From NCBI RefSeq assembly GCF_013373865.1, contig NC_050472.1, forward strand, positions 5,947,276-6,011,275: a stretch of 64,000 bases of DNA, read 5' to 3'. Under the pieces are notes generated by a model. The model was not told the DNA's origin, did not search any database, and saw only the letters and a list, made by a program, of their open reading frames with translations. Of this stretch, positions 12,687 to 22,808 are shown one piece after another (position 1 is the stretch's first letter; each line of letters opens with the position of its first letter). The DNA is from Monomorium pharaonis (taxonomy: Eukaryota; Arthropoda; Insecta; Hymenoptera; Formicidae). The position numbers were made by a program, and so were the translations under genes.

Positions 12687-13301
12687 TTAATTAAGTAACA
12701 AAAAGATAATTTCGTACCGAAAATTACCGAAGAAAAATTTGAATTGTGGTGAGATTACATGCGTTTCTGCTCTGCAGTCTGCGTCTAAATACGCGTGATG
12801 CGATAATTTATTGCGAAGCATTCGTACGAAGAGAGCTTCGTCGACCAGCTGAATAGATTCTTTAGCCCTTTTACACGCGCGAGCGAATTGCCATACGGGA
12901 ATATTATGCCCGTCGTATTTGGGGACTAATTCGAGCACATCGCGAATATATGATTTCGAGTAAGCGTGTACGCTTGAGAATCCCGATGCGTCATGAGCGG
13001 GTTGCGCAGGGGAATACACGGCAGTAGACGGCGTTGGGAAATTTGGAGGGGCGGTTCTACCGGCTGTATCGCTAGGCGTCGATGCGGCAAACGCGGCGGC
13101 TTGGTTAATGGATAACGCGCTTGTGATGGCTTGCATCATGGTTTCGAGAAGTTCATTCCGGCGAGTCAATTCTTTTTCTTTCGCGGCTATTTCTTTAGCG
13201 CGCTTCTCGAGATTAAGTTGCTCGTCGGCCTTTGCGTCGGAGGCTCCGGCGTATTCAAAACTATGATCCGATTCGTCGTCCATTTTATTTACGTTGCTCA
13301 T
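12687..13301 (-). CDS. gag-like protein of the LTR retroelement, C-terminally truncated
   Basis: The ORF of 204 residues starts MSNVNKMDDESDHSFEYAG. It has a charged coiled-coil-like segment (residues about 30-55, rich in Lys, Glu and Ala) and an Ala/Pro/Ser-rich linker (70-115). A capsid-type segment follows, with VPKYDGHNIPVWQFARACKR and VDEALFVRMLRNKLS, typical of the arthropod gypsy gag family with its Trp-x-Phe and paired helices. The last 30 residues (from about ISPQFKFFFG) no longer look like gag, so the true frame is broken there. The expected nucleocapsid zinc knuckle and pol are absent. It would form the internal shell of retroelement particles if complete. Confidence 0.7.
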   Translation of the reverse strand: MSNVNKMDDESDHSFEYAGASDAKADEQLNLEKRAKEIAAKEKELTRRNELLETMMQAITSALSINQAAAFAASTPSDTAGRTAPPNFPTPSTAVYSPAQPAHDASGFSSVHAYSKSYIRDVLELVPKYDGHNIPVWQFARACKRAKESIQLVDEALFVRMLRNKLSHHAYLDADCRAETHVISPQFKFFFGNFRYEIIFLLLN

Positions 13302-13596
13302 TTTTGCTATTAAATATTTATAAATTTTATAAGATCTAATCGTGGCTAATTAAGCGTCGGGCTTTTATTTAGCCGGTTTCTAAATACGTAAAAATTTTTA
13401 AGGAAATAGATTATCGTTAATTAAATCGCGTATTTTACTTTACTCAAAATATATTATTTTAAATAGTATCGTCAGGCAATATTACACGTAAATCGTGTCG
13501 ATGCACTCATCATGAGATACCATTCAGAAAGTAAAAGAAAAATACTTCGTATACGCGAGAAAAAAAAAATTTTTTATTAGCTTGCTCCATTCTTTT

Positions 13597-14127
13597 CTAA
13601 TTTAATTTGCGCGCGGCGTCGGTATGCAAGCCGAAACTGAAGGACGCGAGGCGAGGCGAAATCACCAGGTCGGCTGGTCCCTGATCGAGTCCGGCGTGGA
13701 TGACGATGGGCTGGTCGAGCTCCTCGAAGTCGATGTTCTTTCGCTCTAAATGCGCCACGAAGGACGGGAACAAGTGGTTACAACGAGGGCACTCAGATGC
13801 GCGACGGTTTAGATCAAGCGGCTCGTCGCAAAAATCACACAAATATTTGCAGTCGAGAGAACTGATCTTTAATATATGCCGGATCGAAAATTGCGGCTTT
13901 AAATTAGCGCGACTGACGCATCTCACGCATATGTTCAAACCCGGATCCCCGTTATGGTAATTAACAAGGGTAGAACAATATGCAAGAGAGGCCCGATGTC
14001 CGAAAATCACGGCGGGAGGCGACACATGCGCCCTTGATGACGATTCTATCGTCGGCGGCGTGACTCTGCACATAGCAGGTCGTGACTGCAAAAAGAGAGA
14101 AAAAGCCTTAGATGTGTGCGCGTACAC
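13597..14127 (-). CDS. Cys-rich ORF between LTR and gag, function unknown
   Basis: This 176-residue ORF lies between the primer-binding region and gag of the LTR element, in the same orientation. I do not recognise it. Its middle contains three Cys-x2-Cys pairs (ICVRC, LCDFC, ECPRC) within about 50 residues, spaced like zinc-ribbon ligands. An acidic/hydrophobic tail follows. Base composition is higher in GC than the surrounding DNA and matches gag. It could be an accessory retroelement protein, a captured host exon, or a fortuitous frame in the leader; the regular Cys pairs favour a real domain. Confidence 0.4.
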   Translation of the reverse strand: MYAHTSKAFSLFLQSRPAMCRVTPPTIESSSRAHVSPPAVIFGHRASLAYCSTLVNYHNGDPGLNICVRCVSRANLKPQFSIRHILKISSLDCKYLCDFCDEPLDLNRRASECPRCNHLFPSFVAHLERKNIDFEELDQPIVIHAGLDQGPADLVISPRLASFSFGLHTDAARKLN

Positions 14128-14316
14128 AAAAAAAAAAATATAATTTCCCTAACAAATAAGAAGGCTTCTTCCTTAGATAATTTTACGCCCTTACGGATTG
14201 GTGAATAATTTTGATTTATAAGAGAAATTTTACACGTATTTGATTTATCCCGTAGTTAATTGAAACTTTATTTTTCAGGTCGATCGCTTGATTTTATCCC
14301 ACCGCTGTCACCAATT

Positions 14317-15241
14317 TGTTACGTCCGGCGGGGCCAAGGATCGAATTGTTTGGTTTTATCTATTTAGTTTACTATGATTATTTCTTATTCTCAACTCCGC
14401 CGAGCGGAAACAGAGAGAGACTAAGGTGCGAGACAGCGGATTGCGGAGTTAGAGAGTGAGAGAATTAATAGATTTGGTTCGGTTTAGTTCAATTTTATTT
14501 AAATCTCAAGATTATTCTGCTGGGGAGGCGGATCCCTGGGGCTGATGCCTCCAGGCGCACCACGACCGATCGGGAGTAGTCGAATGACTCTTCCGTTTCC
14601 GACTGGTCGGGGGTGCCGGCACGCGGGACTAGTTCGCACGCCCCTGGTACGTCCGGGGGCGCGGAAGACTCGCACGACGACCCTGCCGCGGTCTCTCGGG
14701 GAGCAGGCCCGCTGCTCCTCGTGTCCCTCTTCAACAGCTCAACAAGCCGCCTTAATCGCGCCCGTCGTCCGCCCCTGCGGGATCTTCCCATCTGCGGGGA
14801 AGAATGCCATTTCTTTGATTCTCTCAATTTATTTTATGTTTTCTATTTGGAAGTAAATTTCGCGATGGTTAACTCGTTAGTGAGAATTTAATTTCGCGTG
14901 TATGCTAGCGGGTGGCACGACCGACAGGTGCTTCGCGCGACGAATTCTAGCGCTGGGTTTACTAGGAAGCGTGGACAGAGTGCGGATCGAAGGACATATA
15001 CCTCACACCATGAATTTGGGTGGAGGCGCCTAGTAAAGTAGCGGCGCCGTACTCGGCGTCCGCTCCGGTGCTGTCGGTTTGTCGGAACGCGAACGCGCGC
15101 CGACTATCCCGCGCCCACGCTAAGGTCTTTCGACTTTTGCAGGGCCGGTTGACGGGGAAAGGTGTACACTTTACAGCGCGCACCTTCCCGCACCGTTGAC
15201 TGGAAATAAGGAAATGTGTAAACACAAAGCAGTAAATAACA
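14317..15241 (-). repeat. Putative 5' LTR
   Basis: Bounded on the plus strand by TGTTACG (14317) and ATAACA (15241), giving TG...CA termini in the minus orientation. Immediately inside is AATTGGTGACAGCGGTGGG (minus strand, about 14315-14297), a typical retroelement primer-binding position. The LTR contains an AAATAAA signal on the minus strand near 14500. ORFs within it are fortuitous. A second LTR is not present in the window, so the boundary is inferred from motifs rather than from an aligned pair. Confidence 0.5.
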
Positions 15242-15540
15242 AAAATAAATTTATCAAATCATATATATACAATATGAACAGGGTAAATCAAGGTCGAACT
15301 CTCCGAAAATAACTTATATATAACTAGAAAATATCCAGAAGAAAGAATATTGAAATGAATATATGAATAAAGAGATAGGCAAAGCATTAAATGACGATTC
15401 GAAATGTAACAAGATCAAAAATAAGATCAAAAAATTTATATCTAAATAATTCCTGTTAAATAATTTGATTGTAAAGAAAAAATATATCACACGCAAAACA
15501 GAAAACAGAGACCAATTCATATGCTCTGTGTAAGATTGAG
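15242..15540. repeat. Dispersed repeat, copy 2 (matches 10230-10540)
   Basis: Same orientation and block order as copy 1, starting exactly where the LTR ends. Together they mark the repeat into which the LTR element integrated. Confidence 0.7.
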
Positions 15541-15860
15541 AATTTATTAATAAAAATATTCAAACAATTAAAAATGGTAAATACTGTTAAGTTAAAAGTT
15601 TAAGCAAAGATAATGAATTAACAAAAGCTTTTAAGCAACTTATTAACAAAAGAAAAGGTCAAAATGCAAGCAAACAAATTAAGGGCCCCCGCACAGACTT
15701 TTACAAAACGCATAACATAAATGCATAAGAAATTCGATTGGTTGAAACAGTCCTAGGGCATTATCAAAGTTTAGTTCGTGTTTTGCTATCAAGAAGCATA
15801 AATCGCTACATTTTTTAGTCCTTATTCGGTAGTTACCGAAAAGATAATAATTACAAAGTA
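15541..15860. other. Unassigned AT-rich segment before the transposase remnant
   Basis: No ORF of note. A short GC island, AGGGCCCCCGCACAGACTTT, near 15693 resembles the edge of a small terminal-inverted-repeat element, but its partner was not found. Confidence 0.3.
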
Positions 15861-18560
15861 ATGGTTTTTTACAAAGATTTATTGAGGAAATGAAAATTTT
15901 GCAAGAGAAAGGTTTGCATTACAATAACAAAATTCTAAAAGTAAATATTAATAAAATTTTGTGCAATGCTCCTGCAAAAGCCTTTATATTGTGTGTAAAA
16001 TATTTTAACTCTTATCAAAGCTGTACGAAATGTTGGGCCAAAGGAACATTGATAAACAACAGAATGACTTTTCCAGAAAAAAAATTAAAAATTAAGAACA
16101 GATGAATTTTATTCTGGAACTGATATAGATTATCGCAAAGAGAAATCTGTTTTATGTGATTTAAAAACTGGTCTTGTTACAAAAGTTCTCCTTGATTATG
16201 TGCATTTGGTATTATTGGGCACCATAAAACGCTTGTTAAGTTTTGGGGTTAAAGAAAACCAAGAAGTTCGTTTAACAAAAACAGCTATTGTTACTATTAA
16301 TAAAAAATTGAAATTAATATACAAATCAACTCCGCGTGAGTTTGCAAGAAAGCCTAGACCAATAATAAAATACAAAAGATAGAAAGCCGTTGAATTTCGG
16401 ATTTTTATGACATATTATGAACTATGGCTCATAAAACTATTTTTAAGAAGACAATATTTTCTCCATTTTCTCTTATTGCACTGTGCAATTTGGATATTAG
16501 GATAAACGAGAACTAATAAAAAAATATATTAATTATGCAAACAAATTATGAACATACTTCACAAGCCAGTTTGGTGATTTATATGGACACAAATTTGTTA
16601 TTCACAATTTCCAGAATATTGTTCATTTAACATCAGATGTCAAGAAATTTGATTCTTTGGATGCATTTAGTTGTTTTCTGTTTGAAAATTGCATGCATAC
16701 CCAATCAGCAAAAAAATGTTTTTTTAACGTTTTTTTTTTATTGCAAAATACATTTAAAAACCGTTTAAAAAATGTTTAAAAAATATTTTTAAAAACGTTT
16801 AATCAACGGGATAGATCCTTTTTTATTCATTAAAAAAAATGTTTTTTTAATGTTAAAACAATATTATTTTAACATTTAAAAAACATTTTAAAAATGTTTA
16901 AAAAATATCTTTCAAAACGTTTAATCAATGAGATAGATCCTTTTTTATTCATTAAAAAAAACGGTTTTTTATGTTAAAATAATATTACTTTAACATTTAA
17001 AAAACATTTTTTAAATGTTAAAGTAATATTATTTTAACATAAAAAAAAACGTTTGTTATTAAAAATAAAAAAAAGTATTTTAGTCTTAAAAAATTCAAAA
17101 TTTTTATATTCCGAACTTTATATTCCAAAACCGCTTGAGTGTAAAATCTGAAAAAAATATTAATCAGACTTAACTAGTTTTTGTATTGTATTTGCTAAAT
17201 ACTCATTTGTTTGTATAAACAATTTTTTTTAATTTCAATTTATGAATACAAAAGCAACAACCGGTAGTGTCTCACGTTGCGAGTGTTGCGACCATCAGCG
17301 TGCAATACATGTGCGAGAATATCGACCGAAATATCGATCGACACATGAATCGATATGCGCCAATGCGCGCGACACACACTGCGCCTGTGCTAATTAATAA
17401 GTTTTGTCAAATCTGTATTGCGTATATATCGATATTAGCATATGTAATACATATATAATATAAATATATATAATAAACAAATGTAAAAAAATGTGTTTTA
17501 CATAAACGTTTTAACATTGTTTTATCAAATATTTATTTTTTGTAATTATTAATTTAATACATTTATTTAATATTTAATATTTATTTTACAATAAAAATTT
17601 AATTTTTTACATAAACATTTCAATATTTTGTAAATAACATTTTTCCCCATTTTACAATATTTAATAGTTACATTTATAAACATACATATTATATTTAATA
17701 TTTTAAAATATTGTTTTAAAAATGTTATTTACATTAATTAAAAATTATAATTTTAAAAAACATTTTTTAATATTTGTTTCATATTTGTTTTATATTAAAT
17801 TCACATTGGTTTTACATTAAATTTTTTTACATTTATTAATAATTTATAAATTTATATAATAAAATTAAAACAATTGTCCAAATTTATGTATTTAATATTT
17901 ATCACATAAATCAAAATTAACTTCAGTACATATATCGATTATATTCATAGGAAATATCATATGTATAGCGTTGTAATGTAATAAATATTAACTTAATTAA
18001 TATAAACAAGTGTTTTTTATATTTACGTTTTTAATTAGTTGTAAGTGTAAAATAAATATAAATTACATCTAAAATAAACATCAAATAAACGTAAAAAAAT
18101 ATTTGCTACATGTATGTTGTAAATGACTAATAAATATGAAATAAATGTAAAATAAATATAAAATAAACACGTTAAAAACGTTTATTTAACAAATGGATTT
18201 TAAATGTAAAATAGATTTTTTAACGTGTAATAAATGTTTTTTTGGCAATGAAAATGTACAAATGTAAAATCAATGAAAAAAAAACGTTTAAAAGATATTT
18301 AATAAACGTTGTCTGCTGATTCGGTAGCGTTAAAATGATGTTAAAAACATCCAATAAACCATTATCACAATTAATAAAGAGTTAATGAATTTGATAAATA
18401 TGCTTGTCATACGACAGAACAAGAAATTTATCTGAAACAAGATGGTTTTTGTATGATAAACAATAAATTGATAGAACACTTTGCAGCAATTACTCATAAA
18501 CATTTTCGACTAAAAAATAAAGAACCAAATTGCAAGTATTTGTTAAAAAATATACAATTT
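15861..18560 (+). pseudogene. Transposase-domain gene, central/C-terminal part, interrupted
   Basis: Conserved family blocks occur in order: NGFLQRFIEEMKILQEKG, CNAPAKAFIL, SYQSCTKCWAKG (a Cys-x2-Cys zinc motif), then after a +1 shift near 16095 LRTDEFYSG, LLDYVHLVLLGTIKRLLSFG, and TPREFARKPRPI. A TAG replaces the expected Trp in KR-W-KAVEFR at about 16379. The frame resumes with LDAFSCFLFENCM and is then cut by an inserted element (16700-18324). It continues after it with SVKMMLKTSNKPLSQLIKR and the tail to about 18560. The Asp-Tyr-x-His (LLDYVH) block is the usual signature of this ant family. Multiple stops, a frameshift and the insertion make it a pseudogene. A related N-terminal piece is at 8008-8445. 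Confidence 0.7.
16700..18324. mobile_element. Non-autonomous TA-inserted element with CCCAATCAGCA termini
   Basis: The element begins CCCAATCAGCA and ends TGCTGATTCGG, flanked on both sides by TA. Removing it together with one TA rejoins the interrupted transposase frame (NCM-H-SVKMML), which supports the edges. The interior is rich in short AAACGTTTAAAA-like units in both orientations, so the DNA folds extensively. A GC-richer core lies at about 17255-17400. Related termini (AGCAGACAA...TTGTCTGCT) recur at 27730, 30160 and 35275. No transposase is encoded. TA target choice suggests a Tc1/mariner-type mobiliser. Confidence 0.7.
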
Positions 18561-19612
18561 GGCATATTCGTTGTCTTTTACATTTTAAATTGTTCTTTTT
18601 TTGTTTTTCTTTGTTTTTCCAGCTTCAGGATAACGAACAAGTCGAGATGGGACAACTAACTTTGATACAATATATCACAGAAACGATAATTAATTTTGGA
18701 GTGCAGCTGCCTAGACTTTTCATCGTAATATATACTATTGGTTATTTTATTACTATATTTAAGTAATTCTATTTTAAATCTGTATTAAAACTACATATTA
18801 AAGACTGAAGAGTATGTGAATTAAAGATTAAGAAAAAATTAGAATAAATTATAGGTTTAACTGGATTAAAACAAATTAAATTTTAATTTAAAGAAAAAGT
18901 AAACTAAACTTTAATATATTAAATTAATATTATCTGATTTATTACATTTCCATGTTCAATTTGCATTCTTAATTTTTAGAATTTTTAGAATAATAAAACG
19001 ACACCTATCTTCACAAACATCTGTCTTAAACCTCAGGGTTTTTTTTTAAGAATCCCTACGATTTATATTATAAATTATTAAAATGTTACATAATTAGTTT
19101 TATAAAATTTTAAAAAATGTAAGAATTGAGGATAACTTTATATTTAATAAATTTATATTCGAAATCAAATTAAAGCAACATCTTATTTCCAAATCCAATC
19201 GAAGATTTCAGAAATAAAAACAGTACGGAATTTTGTTCAAACAGAATATTCATATAACTTTAGATAAAAATTAGTCGCTTCAGGATGCATATCAAAAGGC
19301 AGAGACGAGTCTATCCAATGGAAAAATATTCTTTGTAAGCGTCTAAACTTTTTATTAAATTAAATTTATTTACAATTCGCTTTGGTATAAGCATTTATTT
19401 TGAGATAGAAAAAGGTCGGCTTTCGAAAATTGATAAAATCATAATAAATAACTTTACAACAAAAATTAATAGAATTACAAAAACATCTTACGTATTGCGA
19501 CAAATTAATTATTAAATGCTTTTGGAGGACGGGGGAGAAGGAAAGAAGAGCGAGATATAGGAGGACATTGGTTTTTACGAATCTCTCACTGTCTGCATTC
19601 CACGAAATGCAA
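18561..19612. other. AT-rich DNA without a supported gene
   Basis: A short hydrophobic ORF (18530-18766) continues past the end of the transposase remnant but has no recognisable domain. No other structure was found. Confidence 0.35.
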
Positions 19613-19733
19613 GGGTACGTTCCGTTTCACGCATGATACGCATGATGCATCGTTCATCCTTGTTGTTTGTCAAACGTTAAATAAGGATGAACAATGCATT
19701 ATGCGCATCATGCGTTGAAACGGAACGCAGCCC
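19613..19733. mobile_element. 121-bp palindromic MITE (GGGTACGTTCCGTTTCA family), copy 1
   Basis: The two halves are inverted copies: GTTCCGTTTCACGCATGAT on the left and its complement ATCATGCGTTGAAACGGAAC on the right, with GATGAACAATGCAT inside. Further copies sit at 26113-26230 and 28342-28461, and a half copy at 36134. Confidence 0.8.
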
Positions 19734-19734
19734 A

Positions 19735-19912
19735 GGGGCTCGATTCTTGAATTCATTTGCAAGAAAACGTATGCGAAAATACCCGCTCTAACAGAAAAGT
19801 TGCAAGTTTATTGGTTAAAAGTCATACGATAGCCAATAAATTTCCAACTTTTCTGTAAGAACAGAATTTGCGAATACGTTTCTCTTGCGAATAAATTCAA
19901 GAATCGAGCCCC
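19735..19912. mobile_element. 178-bp palindromic MITE (GGGGCTCGATTCTTGAA family)
   Basis: Starts GGGGCTCGATTCTTGAATTC and ends with the inverse complement, with the axis near 19823. The inner arms share AACAGAAAAGTTG and AATAAA-containing blocks. It lies one base after the previous MITE, so two different palindromic elements are juxtaposed. Confidence 0.75.
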
Positions 19913-20701
19913 AGGCAACAACCTCGCAAATGCATCGTCCGCAAGCGGAGCGACGAATGAAATCATAGGAAAGAGCGCAGCGGTGTTTGGATCCACGGAA
20001 AAAAAAAGAAATCAACGGTCTATTGTTGATGTAAGTATATGCGCGGATTTCATTCTATCATGATTTTTTTGCGTATTGCGATTATATTTCGACTTTGGTT
20101 GCTCACAAAATTCTGCGTAATTAAATTTCCTGCAATCTTCTCTTTTTAATTAAAGAGAAAGAGATAACCGTGAACAGAGCACACATTATTACATGTATAT
20201 TATTTATTACAGTTTATACATTATTAAAAAATATATATACACATAGTATTTCTAATTAATTTTTGAAACAATTATAATATGTATATGTGTAATTTATTGT
20301 AATAATATTAGTATCTAATGTAAAGATACATGGTAAATAAATAATTAAGTAAAAGAGTATAAAATATTAACAAGTATCATTACTAATTAATATAATTACT
20401 AAAAAGAATTAAAGATAAAGATGTTACGGTAATAGAATTATTCATTCAAAAATTTTCTTAACAAAAGTGATAATAGCTTTGAAAAGCTATTAATTCTCCT
20501 TCAAAAAATTAATGATGTAATTACTAAACAATTAAAAGACTACAAAGTTAAATAATAAGAGTAAATAATACCACGAAATTGCATTTAAAAATGAGGATGC
20601 TAATTTACGCGACAATGAATTTATCCTGTAAACATAATTCATCATAAATCTCATCAAGATCAATATAAATGTTCATTGAGATTTTTCGTAATCAACAAAT
20701 T

Positions 20702-20744
<43 letters not shown>

Positions 20745-21444
20745 ATGATATTATTTCGATTAAACTAAAAGGAATGTATATACATGTATAAGAGCCATTA
20801 TGAATAGAAGAGTAATGTGAATCATGCTCAAACACATAATAATCGAACGAAAAGTTTTACGTGTATCAATCTTAGTTTTGCATTATTAACAGTCATTATT
20901 ATTCTATCATTCTTAGCATGATGACATACGACATTTTGAATATTGTGGATCTCGTTCTGGATATGTAATTATAAATTCATGAAAAAAAATTAATATCGCG
21001 GTAACTCAATTGACTTTAGCTTTCTAGTAAAATGTATTGAAGGGTAATTGAAGTGTTGAAATAAGTTTAATCGAGGAAATGGCGCTTTTGCCAAGTTCAG
21101 AGTAGCGAATGCTTACAGGCTCGAGAGGCACATTCGCGGAATTGCATCTCGCATAATCCGCAAACGCGGACGAAAGATGCATCGACACTCGGTGCGTCAT
21201 CGCACGACTTATCGCTCGCTGCTCATTAATCCAATATGCCTTTTAGTTGAGAGACAGTATTAGTCATCCAAATAGAAGATGATATAGTTAACCGATCTAC
21301 TTCACAGAATTAAATCAAAAGTCAAAAAAGGCAAAACGGAAAGAATTTAGTAAGAGGGATTCGTACGTTCGTATAGATCGGCAGTCATAATGCGAATATC
21401 TACCTTCTTACAATTGCTTGCGAATCACGTGTTGCCGGTGTCGC
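19913..21444. other. Intergenic DNA with an AT microsatellite
   Basis: No gene is supported. An (AT)n run of about 32 bases lies at about 20708-20740. The segment 21060-21260 is less AT-rich, with several CG dinucleotides, but lacks a usable ORF. Confidence 0.4.
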
Positions 21445-21510
21445 CTTCTTCTTCTTCTTCTTCTTCTTCTTCTTCTTCTTCTTCTTCTTCTTCTTCTTCT
21501 TCTTCTTCTT
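21445..21510 (+). repeat. (CTT)n microsatellite
   Basis: About 22 perfect trinucleotide units. ORFs reading through it encode Ser or Leu homopolymers and are not considered genes. Confidence 0.95.
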
Positions 21511-21656
21511 TACACAAATGGCTTTCTGTCTCTCACTCACATTTACTCACATTCACTACGTGTTACTCACGACTCGGCTCGACAGAGAGTGGCCAGTGGT
21601 GCGGACGGAGCACGCAGACACGGCAACGGCCCGCTCCAAACATTCTGGAAGGGGTC

Positions 21657-22014
21657 GTATTGTTATTCTCATCTCGTTCATTCCTATTATTGTCTCGCTC
21701 GCTCTCCAGGCTCTCTTGTGGCCATCTCGCTCGCTCTCATTACTTTCTCACTCACTTTCATATAGCCGTCGCTTCGTGTCATTCATGCGATTCCCGTCTG
21801 TGCGCACTCCATGGGATGTGGCGTATGCGCAGTGCGCACTGCGCATACGCCACATCCCATGGAGTGCGCACAGACGGGAATCGCATGAATGACACGAAGC
21901 GACGGCTATATGAAAGTGAGTGAGAAAGTAATGAGAGCGAGCGAGATGGCCACAAGAGAGCCTGGAGAGCGAGCGAGACAATAATAGGAATGAACGAGAT
22001 GAGAATAACAATAC
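21657..22014. repeat. Perfect 358-bp palindrome
   Basis: The axis falls between 21835 and 21836 in AGTGC|GCACT. By eye, each 179-base arm is an exact inverse complement of the other, with no spacer, ending at GTATTG on the left and CAATAC on the right. The arms are GC-richer than the surroundings and contain repeated CTCGCTCGCTCTC-type motifs. A partial third copy, in the same sense as the left arm, follows at about 22075-22120 (TCATTACTTTCTCGCTCA). The ORFs on both strands across this region are mirror images of each other and are not genes. Confidence 0.9.
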
Positions 22015-22808
22015 AAAGAGGGGATGGGAGGGGGGGAAAGGCTCGAGCTCCTGGCAGTCCTGGCTTCTGTAATCATTTCGCTCTCTCTCATTACTTTCTC
22101 GCTCATTCTCATATAAAAATTGTCACGTTATCATTCCCTCGCTCTTATACCTTTCCGTTCACTCATATAACTATATTTAAAGACCAACGATTATAGTATA
22201 ATTTTTTAAATTATATATTGCTCTTTATCATATATAAATTATATATTATATATGTATAATTATATATTTATTTAATTATGTGTTAAAAAAATTACTTAAC
22301 TCACTGAAAAGGATCTTGCGTGTCTTTCTACATTAGGCGGAAGACACTGTCGCACATTTTTATATTTATATTTTATACACAATATTACAATATATTTTTA
22401 ATTAAAAAATGCAATTTATATAAAGTCTTATATAATTTTTTAACAAATAATTACAAATTTAATATAAATTTATTACTCACTATTATTACTCATTATTATT
22501 AAGGTCGGTATTGCTTTTTAGTTTTTTAATCTATCCATCCTATGCTGTTCCCAATCCTATGCATCTGATTCAAAATAAACTTATTGTTTTAAGTAAATAA
22601 ATAATGACTAATATTAATTATTTATTTTAAAAATTATTTAATTTTGCACTTTAAATATTCTTAAAATAAAAAATTATTTTATATATTTACGTTGAGTTAA
22701 TAGTTAATTTTATATTATTTTGATACTAATGTATATAATTTTTTTGAAATTAATTCTCTTAAATTAACAAGTCACAAATTTTACTAATGTATAACAAAGT
22801 AAAATTAT

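Larger units (their letters stand above)
12607..15241 (-). mobile_element. Ty3/gypsy-like LTR retroelement remnant, 5' half
   Basis: Read on the minus strand, the order is a 5' LTR (15241-14317), a primer-binding region directly after it, a Cys-rich ORF (14127-13597), a gag ORF (13301-12687), then a break. Protease, reverse transcriptase and integrase are missing, and no 3' LTR is recognised, so the element is truncated and cannot move on its own. The LTR ends form the inverted pair TGTTA...TAACA, and its outer edge coincides with a dispersed repeat, supporting the boundary. Confidence 0.65.

Noticed and set aside
14495..14891. GC-rich ORFs inside the putative LTR
   Set aside because: Overlapping frames on both strands without domains; LTRs are non-coding and the openness reflects high GC.
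21390..22196. Several ORFs on both strands across the CTT repeat and palindrome
   Set aside because: They translate a microsatellite and a perfect inverted repeat, so the two strands give the same peptide; there are no homologous features.
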